A stretch of 15,493 nt of DNA, from positions 1-15,493 of the forward strand of contig JAGLRI010000013.1 in NCBI GenBank assembly GCA_023136395.1, written 5' to 3'. The notes under the pieces are model-generated. The model did not search any database and was not told where the DNA came from. It saw nothing but the letters and a program-made list of their open reading frames with translations. Positions 1 to 7,102 of the stretch are shown piece after piece (position 1 is the stretch's first letter; each line of letters starts with the position of its first letter). Source of the DNA: Candidatus Bathyarchaeota archaeon. GTDB lineage: Archaea > Thermoproteota > Bathyarchaeia > Bathyarchaeales > Bathyarchaeaceae. The position numbers and the translations under genes were made by a program.

Positions 1-99
1 TAAAATTATTAAATAGTTTTTAAAAGGAAGTTGACAGCTTAAATTAAGCGCAATATGGTACTACTACTTACTTGAGAAGCAAGTCAATAAGAATTTAGC

Positions 100-110
100 A
101 TATAAAAATA
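100..110 (+). promoter_or_regulatory. Probable TATA box of glmS
   Basis: ATATAAAAATA lies about 75 bases before the GTG start of glmS. A start of transcription about 25 bases further on would fall near 130, inside a small inverted repeat (AACGAA-CAA-TTCGTT, 123-137), so that repeat could be an operator. This is inferred from base composition and spacing only. Confidence 0.4.
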
Positions 111-180
111 GTAATTCTTTTAAACGAACAATTCGTTGTTGAAGTAATAGTTATTCTAGAGTAATTGTGGGGTTTCGCTG

Positions 181-2004
181 GTGTGTGGAATATTTGGTTG
201 CATTCTAAAGGAAGGCGATGCAGCTCCTATCGTCCACGATGCGTTAAAAAGGCTTGAGTACCGAGGTTATGATTCCGTTGGAGAAGCTACAATTCACGAT
301 AATAAACTTTTCATAAAGAAGGATCAAGGAAAAATAGAGGAGGTTCATGCACTCCATAACTTGGATAATCTCCCGGGTCGAATAGCAATAGGACACACGA
401 GATGGGCGACCCACGGAGCACCTTCAATGAGAAATGCACACCCGCACATTGATTGCAATGGACAAATCGCTGTCGTTCACAATGGAATCATCGAAAACTT
501 TAGTGAACTAAAGAAGGATCTTGAAGAACATGGACATCTCTTCCAGTCTAAAACAGACAGCGAGGTTGTCCCCCACCTTATTGAAGAAAAGTTGAAGGGA
601 GGATTAACCTTCCTTGAGGCGTTACGTGAAACCGCAAAGCATTTAGAGGGAGCATTTTCTCTGGCAGTAATTTCAGTTATGGAGCCTAACAAAATCTTCT
701 GTATCAGAAAAGAAAGCCCTCTTATTGTGGGAATTGCTAAAAACGCGACTTACTGTGCCTCAGACATCCCTGCTATTCGCCCATTAACTGACAAGGCAGT
801 TACAATTGAGAATGGGGAGTTGGTCGTTCTTGAGGATGAAGGATATAAAATCTGGAGGATTGCTGACTGGAGCCGCATATCAAGGAATCCTAAGATCATT
901 CCGTGGAGCCCTGAGATGGCTGAAAAACAGGGTTACCCCCACTTTATGCTTAAGGAAATTCATGAACAACCCCCCAGCCTTAGAAACACACTCAGGTTGC
1001 AGGAAAAATATCTGGATTTAATGACAGCCTTTCTTGATCGCGCCAAAGATGTGTTTTTAGTAGCTTGCGGGACATCCTATAACGCGTGTCTTGCAGCTTC
1101 ATACATGTTTTCTAAATTGGCTTTGTTGGCAACTCACCCCGTTATCGCATCAGAGTTCATTGAACAGCAAGGAAGAGCCATAAATATTGATAGTACCATC
1201 CTCGCCGTTAGTCAATCCGGCGAAACTGCTGATACTTTATCTGCTGTTGAATATGCTAGGCTTCGTGCTGCTACAGTCCTAGGATTAACCAACGTCATAG
1301 GATCCACGTTAACCCGTATTTCCCGTGTTTATATCTGTCAACAGTCGGGTCCAGAGATTGGGGTTGCAGCCACAAAAACTTTTACCGCCCAACTTTCTGT
1401 GCTCGCTCAGCTTGCGTTTAGGCTTGCTGAGAAAAGAGGAAAGGTCTCCCACGAAGAAATTGAGCAACTAGAAGAAAAATTGATACAAATTCCAGACATT
1501 GCTGAGATAGTTATCCAAAATCAGAAGAAAAAGATAGAACAAATCGCTAAAAAATATTATAGCAAACAATGCTTCTTCTTTTTAGGGCGAGGAATAAGTT
1601 CAGCCACTGCTCTTGAAGGTAGGCTGAAGCTCTTAGAGATCGCTTATGTTCCAGCAATAGCCTTTCCTGCGGGAGAAAGCAAGCACGGACCGCTTAGTTT
1701 AGTTGAAAAGGGTTTTCCTGTAGTCTTCGTTTGTCCTAAGGACGAAAACCACAAAACATCAGTGGGAAACATTATGGAGCTTAAAGCTCGAGGAGCTTCT
1801 ATCATAGCAATAATTGAAGAGGGAGACGAAGAAATCAAGAATATAGCCGATGACTACATCGAAATAGTAAAAGGTGTACCAGAAGTTCTTTCGCCAATTG
1901 TGTACGTTATACCATTGCAATTCTTTGCATATTATACGGTAGTGCATAGAGGCTTAGATCCTGATCGTCCGCGTAATTTAGCAAAATCTGTAACTGTTAA
2001 ATAA
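181..2004 (+). CDS. glmS: Glutamine--fructose-6-phosphate aminotransferase (isomerizing)
   Basis: Makes glucosamine-6-phosphate from fructose-6-phosphate and glutamine, the first step to UDP-GlcNAc. The cytosolic protein has 607 residues, the usual family length. It begins at GTG so that Cys2 (MCGIFG) becomes the N-terminal nucleophile of the glutaminase domain (about 1-240), with RGYDS at 29-33 and GHTRWATHG at 71-79. A linker with HFMLKEIHEQP (254-264) leads to two SIS sugar-isomerase domains: CGTSYN (296-301) and SQSGETADT (344-352) in the first, LGRGISS (468-474) and the catalytic-region AGESKHGPLS (497-506) in the second. It ends with the typical RPRNLAKSVTV tail. The start is fixed by the need for Cys2; no strong ribosome binding site is visible. 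A phosphohexomutase and a sugar-phosphate nucleotidyltransferase lie downstream in the window and could act in the same pathway, though not in one operon. Confidence 0.97.
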   Translation: MCGIFGCILKEGDAAPIVHDALKRLEYRGYDSVGEATIHDNKLFIKKDQGKIEEVHALHNLDNLPGRIAIGHTRWATHGAPSMRNAHPHIDCNGQIAVVHNGIIENFSELKKDLEEHGHLFQSKTDSEVVPHLIEEKLKGGLTFLEALRETAKHLEGAFSLAVISVMEPNKIFCIRKESPLIVGIAKNATYCASDIPAIRPLTDKAVTIENGELVVLEDEGYKIWRIADWSRISRNPKIIPWSPEMAEKQGYPHFMLKEIHEQPPSLRNTLRLQEKYLDLMTAFLDRAKDVFLVACGTSYNACLAASYMFSKLALLATHPVIASEFIEQQGRAINIDSTILAVSQSGETADTLSAVEYARLRAATVLGLTNVIGSTLTRISRVYICQQSGPEIGVAATKTFTAQLSVLAQLAFRLAEKRGKVSHEEIEQLEEKLIQIPDIAEIVIQNQKKKIEQIAKKYYSKQCFFFLGRGISSATALEGRLKLLEIAYVPAIAFPAGESKHGPLSLVEKGFPVVFVCPKDENHKTSVGNIMELKARGASIIAIIEEGDEEIKNIADDYIEIVKGVPEVLSPIVYVIPLQFFAYYTVVHRGLDPDRPRNLAKSVTVK

Positions 2005-2177
2005 TGCATGTATTTCACACCAATCGATATATGACAAAAAAACGTGTATTTATTATAAATTTACAAAATTTTTCTGTAAATGCGCGCGCAACGGTAAATG
2101 ATGTTAGCAAGGACCAAAGCAACACGATAGTCTTAACGTTACCACTCGAAATGTTAAAATCAGCTGGAGCTAGCTAG
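2004..2177 (+). pseudogene. Possible AbrB-like small ORF interrupted by an amber codon
   Basis: A 57-codon frame begins at an ATG that overlaps the glmS stop (TAATG), suggesting translational coupling. A second ATG is at 2031. The C-terminal part reads NTIVLTLPLEMLKSAGAS, then TAG at 2175-2177, then QGVVIISAISSKF up to TAA at 2226-2228. The whole resembles the SpoVT/AbrB pattern 'LPKEhhcchGhccGDhVhI' (h hydrophobic, c charged) with the stop placed just before the glycine-valine strand. Three genes here (XPF-like, nucleotidyltransferase, SPFH) use TAG as their normal stop, so amber recoding is unlikely and a decayed gene is more plausible. No ribosome binding site is seen. The resemblance is from memory of the family only. 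The rest of the gap to 2309 shows no gene. Confidence 0.3.
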
Positions 2178-2309
2178 CAAGGAGTAGTAATTATATCAGC
2201 AATAAGTTCCAAATTCGACCAAAGTTAAAGGGGTAACACAACACAATTAATTCTCAAAAATATCTTAAAGTATAGTAACGAACTTCACATATTAAGTTGA
2301 GAGATCCCA

Positions 2310-3398
2310 TCACGTAACGACAGAGTCGCTATTAAACTCGCTAAGAACTTCTTCAAGGGTTTTGAGCATCAGGTCAATATCGTCAAATTCAACATATCCC
2401 ATATTTCCGATTCTAAAGGTTGTTTCTCTAATTTTCCCATAACCCTTTGCGAGTTCAAATCCCTTTTTGCGCATTTTATCATATATTTTAATTCCACTAA
2501 TGTTGCTTGGCGAATTTATACAGGATACCGTTGGACTCGCATAATCCCTGTTAGGATATAGACTTAACCCCAATTTCTCTACTCCTTCCCTGATTCTTCG
2601 GTTTCTTTCAGAATACAAGTTAAAGTATTTATCTTTCCCACCCCAACCATTTATCAACTTCAAGATTCTGTTAAAGCCACATATCTGAGGTATTACTGAA
2701 GTCATAGGTGTACCTGCGTTTTTTTGATATCTCTCCCATAACTTGAAATCGAAATACCAACCTTTGTTCCTGACAAATCCTGATCTTTTTAGAGCTTCTT
2801 TACTTACGCTACCCACAGCAAGGCCAGGAGGAACTCCAAAACATTTTTGTGAACTTGTGAAACAGATATCAAGACCCCATTTATCTACTTTTATTTCAGT
2901 TCCACCCATAGAGCTCACCGCGTCGACGAATAGGAGTTTACCATGTTTTTTAACAACATCAGCAAGATGTTCTAATGGGTTTATCAAGCCAATGCTTGTT
3001 TCATTGTGGGTAATGGAAACGGCTTCAACATCAGGACAGCTTGACAATTTATCATCAAGTAAATCAGGGGTAATAGGTTCCCCCAAGGTAGTTTCGAGTT
3101 TTTCGACAGACTTCCCATTCGAAATAGCTACATCTGAGAATCTCTTCCCAAAGCTTCCATTTATACAACATAAAATTTTTTTTTCAACACAATTTCTTAC
3201 TGATCCTTCCATAAAACCGGTACCCGTGCTCGAAAATAAGAAAACTTGATTTTTTGTTTCTATAAATTTTTGTATCAATGCTATAGTTTCTCTATGCAGT
3301 GTTTTGTACTTCTCACTACGATGACTGAACATTTGACGTTTCATCTCTTCAAGAACCTGAGGATAACATGCAACAGGACCCACTGTAAACAATTTCAT
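2310..3398 (-). CDS. Class V PLP-dependent aminotransferase (alanine/serine--glyoxylate or pyruvate type)
   Basis: Cytosolic fold-type I PLP enzyme of about 362 residues, of the family that includes alanine-glyoxylate and serine-pyruvate aminotransferases and phosphonate transaminases. Numbered from the chosen start, it has N-terminal FTVGPV (4-9), the cofactor phosphate region SSTGTG (56-61), THNETS (130-135), VDAVSS with the pyridine-nitrogen aspartate Asp159, and the Schiff-base lysine Lys185 in SSQKCFG. The substrate cannot be deduced; serine, alanine or a phosphonate are all open. A GTG nine bases further out (3407) is in frame, but GAGGTG at 3405-3410 is spaced six bases from ATG 3398 and overlaps the GTG, so the ATG is preferred. 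The gene is alone on the minus strand, with its own leader containing an inverted repeat. Confidence 0.9.
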   Translation of the reverse strand: MKLFTVGPVACYPQVLEEMKRQMFSHRSEKYKTLHRETIALIQKFIETKNQVFLFSSTGTGFMEGSVRNCVEKKILCCINGSFGKRFSDVAISNGKSVEKLETTLGEPITPDLLDDKLSSCPDVEAVSITHNETSIGLINPLEHLADVVKKHGKLLFVDAVSSMGGTEIKVDKWGLDICFTSSQKCFGVPPGLAVGSVSKEALKRSGFVRNKGWYFDFKLWERYQKNAGTPMTSVIPQICGFNRILKLINGWGGKDKYFNLYSERNRRIREGVEKLGLSLYPNRDYASPTVSCINSPSNISGIKIYDKMRKKGFELAKGYGKIRETTFRIGNMGYVEFDDIDLMLKTLEEVLSEFNSDSVVT

Positions 3399-3422
3399 TT
3401 TATGCACCTCGTAATCACGTCG

Positions 3423-3451
3423 AAGGATACAATAAAGAGAAAAGTATCCTT
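3423..3451. repeat. Inverted repeat in the aminotransferase leader
   Basis: AAGGATAC (3423-3430) and GTATCCTT (3444-3451) are perfect 8-base arms around a 13-base spacer, 25-53 bases ahead of the aminotransferase ATG. A TATA-like AATTTAAATG on the minus strand (about 3467-3476) would place the transcription start close to or within the repeat. It may be an operator or a leader hairpin. The T-run next to it on the plus strand also fits a terminator, but no plus-strand gene ends here. Confidence 0.45.
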
Positions 3452-3658
3452 TTTTAAGAGTTTTGCATTTAAATTTATTATTTATGGTTCTTTGTTAGAA
3501 AGAACTTAATCTATTAACTATAATATTATGGCGAGAAGATTGACCTTGCTGAATGTAGATTTAAACTATATCGTACTTGCTCAGGCACTGAAACCGTTTG
3601 CATCAGCTCTTAAATTAGGTAGAAATACCCCCTGTAAATGCAGATGTGTGTGATTTTC

Positions 3659-4309
3659 ATGTCGAAAATAATTGTTGACACTAGGGAAAGTTACTGGGTT
3701 AAAAAAAATTTAATGAAACTCGGAACACAAGTTATTGAAAGAACAATATCTCCTGCGGATTATGTGTTTTCTGAGGAGTGTGCTGTTGAGAGGAAGGAGT
3801 TTAAAGATTTCTTAAGCTCAATCTACGATGGGAGGCTCTTTGAGCAAACACAACGTCTATCTGCAGTATATGAAAATGCTTATCTAGTGGTGGAGGGGGC
3901 GGTAGCTCAAGGGTTAAATGAAATTCCGAATCCACTTGTATTCTGGGGCGCGCTTGCGAAGGTAGTCTCAGAAAGAAATATATCTATAATCTTCACGTTA
4001 AACGAGAACCATACAGCTATGTTTCTCCACAGCCTTGCTAAAAAACTTCAAGAAAAGAATAAAAAAAAGATAGTTGTAAGACATAAACCGAAATTCTATA
4101 CATTAAGACAAAAGCAACTCTTTGCAGTGCAGAGCCTACCAAACATAGGTTCTAGGAGAGCTGAGAATTTACTTAAACGGTTTAGAAGCGTAAGAAACGT
4201 TTTTACTGCTTCAGTCAAGGATCTTCTCTCAATAGAAGGATTAGGTAAGAAAACAGTCTCCAAAATTAAGGAATTATTAGATACAAAATATCCCGGATTA
4301 GAAATGTAG
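3659..4309 (+). CDS. xpf: XPF/ERCC4-type structure-specific DNA endonuclease, short archaeal form
   Basis: Nuclease of about 216 residues that in its family cuts 3' flaps and branched DNA in repair and fork processing, usually as a dimer with PCNA. The ERCC4 nuclease domain (about 1-130) shows IIVDTRE (4-10), ADY (33-35) and the catalytic signature VERKEFKDF with Glu44, Arg45, Lys46 and Asp50. A tandem helix-hairpin-helix follows (about 150-205), with LPNIGSRRAENLL and IEGLGKKTVSKI. There is no helicase domain, as in TACK-type archaea and unlike euryarchaeal Hef. No PCNA-binding motif is evident at the C terminus, which ends PGLEM. The start is a choice: ATG 3638 is in frame, but GTGAT at 3649-3653 sits just before ATG 3659, and the family begins near the SKIIVDTRE strand. 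A TATA-like TTAAATTA at 3610-3617 could also give a leaderless transcript near 3638. Confidence 0.9.
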   Translation: MSKIIVDTRESYWVKKNLMKLGTQVIERTISPADYVFSEECAVERKEFKDFLSSIYDGRLFEQTQRLSAVYENAYLVVEGAVAQGLNEIPNPLVFWGALAKVVSERNISIIFTLNENHTAMFLHSLAKKLQEKNKKKIVVRHKPKFYTLRQKQLFAVQSLPNIGSRRAENLLKRFRSVRNVFTASVKDLLSIEGLGKKTVSKIKELLDTKYPGLEM

Positions 4310-4540
4310 ATGTTAATAATTAGTTTATGTTCCTGGTATGAAGCCTACAATCGCCATTAAGCTCAAAACAGCTTCCTATATCTGCTGTGTTCAGAACCTT
4401 TGGTAGTGGTTTGGGCGCATGCTTTACAAGAAAACGCGTTTTGATGTTTTTTGACCTTTTTTTATTGTTAATTAGCAAAATAAGCTCAAACCCGATAGTA
4501 TTCAGTAAAGTTATATGGTGCGGGGGGAGGGATTCGAACC

Positions 4541-4569
4541 CTCTCGTTAAGGATTTAATAACCCCTAAT
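4541..4569 (-). other. tRNA-Leu intron 3 (T stem, 29 nt)
   Basis: The intron lies in the 5' strand of the T stem, between about positions 51 and 52. The central helix is TTCG with CGAG, the bulges are AG^A and AG^G, and a 9-bp inner helix (two G-U pairs) closes on loop ATTA. Cutting at these sites gives the standard TTC-GAGGG-TTCGAAT-CCCTC. The simpler removal of 27 nt between the CGAGA repeats would leave two extra bases, so the BHB position is favoured. Confidence 0.87.
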
Positions 4570-4595
4570 CTCGAACCCCTACGGGACAGCCGCCT

Positions 4596-4618
4596 ATACC
4601 CAAAGAGTTGGCTCCTTA
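4596..4618 (-). other. tRNA-Leu intron 2 (anticodon, 23 nt)
   Basis: The intron falls between anticodon positions 34 and 35. The BHB fold has central helix GCCC (tRNA 29-32) with GGGT, bulges TG^T and AT^A, and inner helix AAGGAG/CTCTTT with loop CCAA. Cutting after the second base of each bulge leaves the 7-nt loop CTGAGGC with the leucine anticodon GAG. The position differs from the canonical 37/38 site. Confidence 0.85.
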
Positions 4619-4631
4619 CAGGGCTGCGCCT

Positions 4632-4648
4632 TTTGTTGGTTAAAGCCT
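4632..4648 (-). other. tRNA-Leu intron 1 (D arm, 17 nt)
   Basis: Removing 17 nt restores the standard D arm ending TTAAAGGC. The boundary is ambiguous because AAAGGC occurs on both sides. The cut shown is the best BHB fit: three of four central pairs (GTT with AAC), with bulges AA^A on both sides and a short inner helix GG/CC. A competing perfect 7-bp hairpin (GGTTAAA/TTTAACC, loop GGC) spans the 5' site. It lies at about tRNA position 21/22. Confidence 0.65.
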
Positions 4649-4714
4649 TTAACCTGGCTTGGCAACCCCCGCCTAGGCAAAGCTAGTAACTCGCACGCCG
4701 TTAATTAAATTTTC

Positions 4715-4724
4715 TTTATATAAA
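4715..4724 (-). promoter_or_regulatory. TATA box of tRNA-Leu
   Basis: TTTATATAAA lies about 43-52 bases ahead of the tRNA 5' end on the minus strand. It is a perfect palindrome and so could also act towards the plus-strand gene starting at 4832. A start about 25 bases away would leave a 5' leader of roughly 20 nt before tRNA base 1. Confidence 0.55.
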
Positions 4725-4831
4725 TTGACGGTTAAGCTAACTTGTTATTTAGTGACCAATAATTTTCATTTTTTCTCAAAAAGTTTTTTTACGATGCATT
4801 CTCAGAAAGACTGATCAGGATAGATGTTGGA

Positions 4832-5926
4832 ATGAAAGCGGTAGTCTTAGCTGGAGGCTTCGGGACGAGATTGCGACCACTTAGTTGTACCAGACCTAAG
4901 CTTCTATTTCCAGTTGGCAACAAGCCTTTGTTAGACTGGACGTTAAAGAAGCTAGCAAAGAGTGGAGTTGAAGAGGTTGTGCTGGCAGTAAATTATATGG
5001 CTGAAGCCTTCATTCATCGTTATGGGAACTCAAAATACGGTATGAAGTTGCTGTACTCCAAGGAAGATAAGCCTCTACGAACGGGGGGTGCAATTAAGAA
5101 GGCGGAGGAATTAATTGGGCACGAAGAACCGTTCCTTGTATTAAACGGAGATATCCTTGCTAACATCAGTTACAAAGAACTTGTGGAGAAAAATAGAGTA
5201 AATAATGCAATTGCAACGATAGCACTTTATAGAGTTGAAGATACAAGCCAATATGGGGTTGTGGAGTTAACTGAAAAAGGTTGTGTGACACAATTTGTAG
5301 AAAAGCCCAGCTCAGATAAAACAACTAGCGATCTGGTAAATGCAGGAATTTATGTTTTTGATCCAAAGATATTTGAGTACATTCCATGCAATAAACCTGT
5401 CTCGATTGAGAATGAAGTATTTCCAAAGTTGGCAGTTGAAGGAAAACTTTACGGTCACATTTTTGAAGGTATGTGGATTGACATTGGGGAGCTTAAAAAC
5501 TATCTTAAGGCAAACCAGCTTTTACTAGATATAGAGATTAAAAAGAGCCAACTAGCGAGCGATGTAATCCTAGAGGGAAAGGTAGAGATTAAGGCTCCTA
5601 TAGTGATCGATAGAAAAACAATCATTGGAGAAAAATCAAAGATAGGTCCCCATGTCTCCCTTGGAGAACGAGTGTCTGTAGGGAAAGGTGTTAGTATCGA
5701 AAATTCAGTGATTTTTCCAGGAACTATGATTTCAGATTTTACATCTATAAGAGGTGCAATTATTGGTGAAAGCGCTATAATCGGAAGATGGGTAAAGATT
5801 GAGGATGAATGCATAGTCGGGGACCACGCCATGATCCAGGACAAAGTCACTCTGACACGAGGCGTAACTGTTTGTCCCTCCAAAGAAGTTACTGAAAGCG
5901 TGCTAAGCCCGATAAGGGTAATGTAG
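4832..5926 (+). CDS. Sugar-1-phosphate nucleotidyltransferase (mannose-1-phosphate guanylyltransferase-like)
   Basis: Joins a sugar 1-phosphate to a nucleotide to make an NDP-sugar for glycan synthesis. The 364-residue cytosolic protein has an N-terminal Rossmann-like pyrophosphorylase domain with LAGGFGTRLRPLS (6-18), RPKLLFPV with the activator lysine (21-28), the metal-binding LNGD (104-107), VEKP (156-159), NAGIYVF (170-176) and WIDIG (215-219). A C-terminal hexapeptide left-handed beta-helix with isoleucine/valine turns runs from about 245 to 345. The layout matches GDP-mannose pyrophosphorylases. Archaeal UDP-GlcNAc or glucose-1-phosphate enzymes with the same domains cannot be excluded, and the short C-terminal part argues against a full GlmU-like acetyltransferase. 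With glmS and the hexomutase it may serve N-glycan or envelope sugar supply. Confidence 0.9.
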   Translation: MKAVVLAGGFGTRLRPLSCTRPKLLFPVGNKPLLDWTLKKLAKSGVEEVVLAVNYMAEAFIHRYGNSKYGMKLLYSKEDKPLRTGGAIKKAEELIGHEEPFLVLNGDILANISYKELVEKNRVNNAIATIALYRVEDTSQYGVVELTEKGCVTQFVEKPSSDKTTSDLVNAGIYVFDPKIFEYIPCNKPVSIENEVFPKLAVEGKLYGHIFEGMWIDIGELKNYLKANQLLLDIEIKKSQLASDVILEGKVEIKAPIVIDRKTIIGEKSKIGPHVSLGERVSVGKGVSIENSVIFPGTMISDFTSIRGAIIGESAIIGRWVKIEDECIVGDHAMIQDKVTLTRGVTVCPSKEVTESVLSPIRVM

Positions 5927-5942
5927 AAAACGAAAAATTAAT

Positions 5943-6025
5943 ACAAATAGTAATATAATAACTAGTACAAACAGTAATATAATAACTAGTACAAACAGTA
6001 ATATAATAACTAGTACAAACAGTAA
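5943..6025. repeat. 24-bp tandem repeat, three full copies and one partial
   Basis: Full copies lie at 5943-5966 (one mismatch), 5967-5990 and 5991-6014, and an 11-base partial copy at 6015-6025. Each unit carries the TATA-like TAATATAATA and the palindrome ACTAGT. The array fills the space between the nucleotidyltransferase stop and the ribosome binding site of the SPFH gene, so it may hold repeated promoter or operator elements. The third copy's TATA-like element at about 5999-6008 is well placed for a start near 6030. Confidence 0.95.
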
Positions 6026-6039
6026 AATGGTGGATAAAT

Positions 6040-6984
6040 TTGGAATATGAGGAAGGAAGACGTATAAGAGTTCCTAGCATTCGCATTAGAGGCCTTAGTA
6101 TCGTTGCAATAGTTTTAGTTGCCGTTATAGCAGTTGCTTTGTTCCTCAGCGTTGGTAGAGTAAACGTTGGTTACGTAGTAGTTATAGTGGATCCTCTAGG
6201 GGGCACAATTAGTAGTGCGGGAGATGGTTCATCAGCTCGTTACTTCTTTAAGCCCCCATGGGCAACCACGCAGCAGATCTACGTGGCAACCGAATCTGTT
6301 CACATGTGGACTGACATAGATCCAACGACTGGTCAGGCTATCTTTGGAGATTTTCCAGCAGTTCCCTCCCTAACACAGGATGGGTTAGGAGTTGATGTGG
6401 ACGTAACTGTTAGATGGACCCTAGCACCGAGTTTGATTGCAGACCTTTACAGGAAGTATCCCGCTGGAGATTGGGAGGATAGAGCAATCGTTTCAATCAT
6501 ACGCGAAGCCATCAGGGACACCTTAGTTCAATTTACTGCAATACAAACAATAGAAGAAAGGAAAAACATAGCTACAATTCTTGAAATAACGCTTAGAGAG
6601 CAGTTGGGGTTAGAACCATCATTGGTTAACGCAACTATTTTGGGAACCATTGATTTAAGGGAGGTAGCGCTACCACCAACATTCATAGCTGCAATTGAGG
6701 CGAAGCTTGCAGCTGAGCAACTTGCAATAGCTGCTCAGTTTAACGCAACTAAAATTTTAGTATTAGCTAACGCTACTAAAGCAGCAACAGTAATTGAGGC
6801 TCTGGGGGAAGCTGAAGCGATGGAGACCGTGGCTGACGCAATTAGAACCGCAATAGATTCCATCGGTGAAGAGTATGCGGAATTATACATATGGAGTGAG
6901 AGCCTAAAGGACATCGCTGAAAAAGGGGGTTTGATAGTAGTTGTAGGCCCAAATCAATCCGTACCTATCATAGTTAGCCCCTAG
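6040..6984 (+). CDS. SPFH/band-7 (prohibitin-like) membrane protein
   Basis: A 314-residue membrane-anchored scaffold-type protein. Charged residues 1-17 precede one hydrophobic segment (about 18-38), then an SPFH-like domain (about 40-235) with GYVVVIVDPLGG, VDVDVTVRWTL and a helical stretch containing ERKNIATILEITLREQLG. A long alanine- and glutamate-rich helix (about 215-290) has the low-glycine, heptad-like look of prohibitin coiled coils, and a hydrophobic tail ends IIVSP. Such proteins form membrane rings and often hold proteases or transporters; the partner here is unknown. The start is TTG, chosen because GGTGG at 6029-6033 lies six bases upstream and no better in-frame start exists. 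A small multi-pass membrane protein follows 118 bases on and may be its partner. Confidence 0.8.
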   Translation: MEYEEGRRIRVPSIRIRGLSIVAIVLVAVIAVALFLSVGRVNVGYVVVIVDPLGGTISSAGDGSSARYFFKPPWATTQQIYVATESVHMWTDIDPTTGQAIFGDFPAVPSLTQDGLGVDVDVTVRWTLAPSLIADLYRKYPAGDWEDRAIVSIIREAIRDTLVQFTAIQTIEERKNIATILEITLREQLGLEPSLVNATILGTIDLREVALPPTFIAAIEAKLAAEQLAIAAQFNATKILVLANATKAATVIEALGEAEAMETVADAIRTAIDSIGEEYAELYIWSESLKDIAEKGGLIVVVGPNQSVPIIVSP

Positions 6985-7102
6985 CTAAAGAAAGAGTAAC
7001 AAACCAATCCTAACAAAGCTAAAAATCCTTAAAAAAGGCTAAAAGATTAAATGCATCTACTGTATAGGCTAAAACACTAGAAATATTCGGTGGAGAACAC
7101 TT

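Larger units (their letters stand above)
4519..4672 (-). tRNA. tRNA-Leu(GAG) with three introns
   Basis: Read on the minus strand, the acceptor stem is GCGGGGG (4672-4666) with CCCCCGC (4526-4520) and discriminator A (4519). An encoded CCA follows at 4518-4516. The exons are 4672-4649, 4631-4619, 4595-4570 and 4540-4519. Joined, they give 85 nt, the usual length for an archaeal tRNA-Leu. It has a GCC/GGC D stem, anticodon stem CAGCC/GGCTG with loop CTGAGGC (anticodon GAG), the class II variable arm CCCGTAGGGG, and T stem GAGGG/CCCTC around TTCGAAT. Introns of 17, 23 and 29 nt interrupt the D arm, the anticodon and the T stem. The two longer ones have clear BHB folds. The GAG identity depends on where the anticodon intron is cut; the alternative cut giving TAG has no BHB support. 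Confidence 0.93.

Noticed and set aside
3540..3635. Possible C/D box small RNA (CTGATGC and CTGA on the minus strand)
   Set aside because: Box C deviates from RTGATGA and no good C'/D pair or k-turn pairing is found.
3528..3653. 41-codon small ORF ahead of the XPF-like gene
   Set aside because: No ribosome binding site, no recognisable family, and it overlaps one of the possible XPF starts; too weak to call.
4438..4470. T-rich stretch as terminator of the XPF-like gene
   Set aside because: The runs are 130 bases downstream and not distinctive in AT-rich DNA; the evidence is too weak.
4387..4686. 99-codon plus-strand reading frame across the tRNA region
   Set aside because: It is the antisense of the intron-bearing tRNA-Leu; its protein has no family look and the tRNA structure explains the sequence.
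5889..6086. Minus-strand 65-codon frame with a repeated TVCTSYYI-type peptide
   Set aside because: The peptide repeat only reflects translation of the 24-bp DNA repeat, and the rest overlaps real genes on the other strand.
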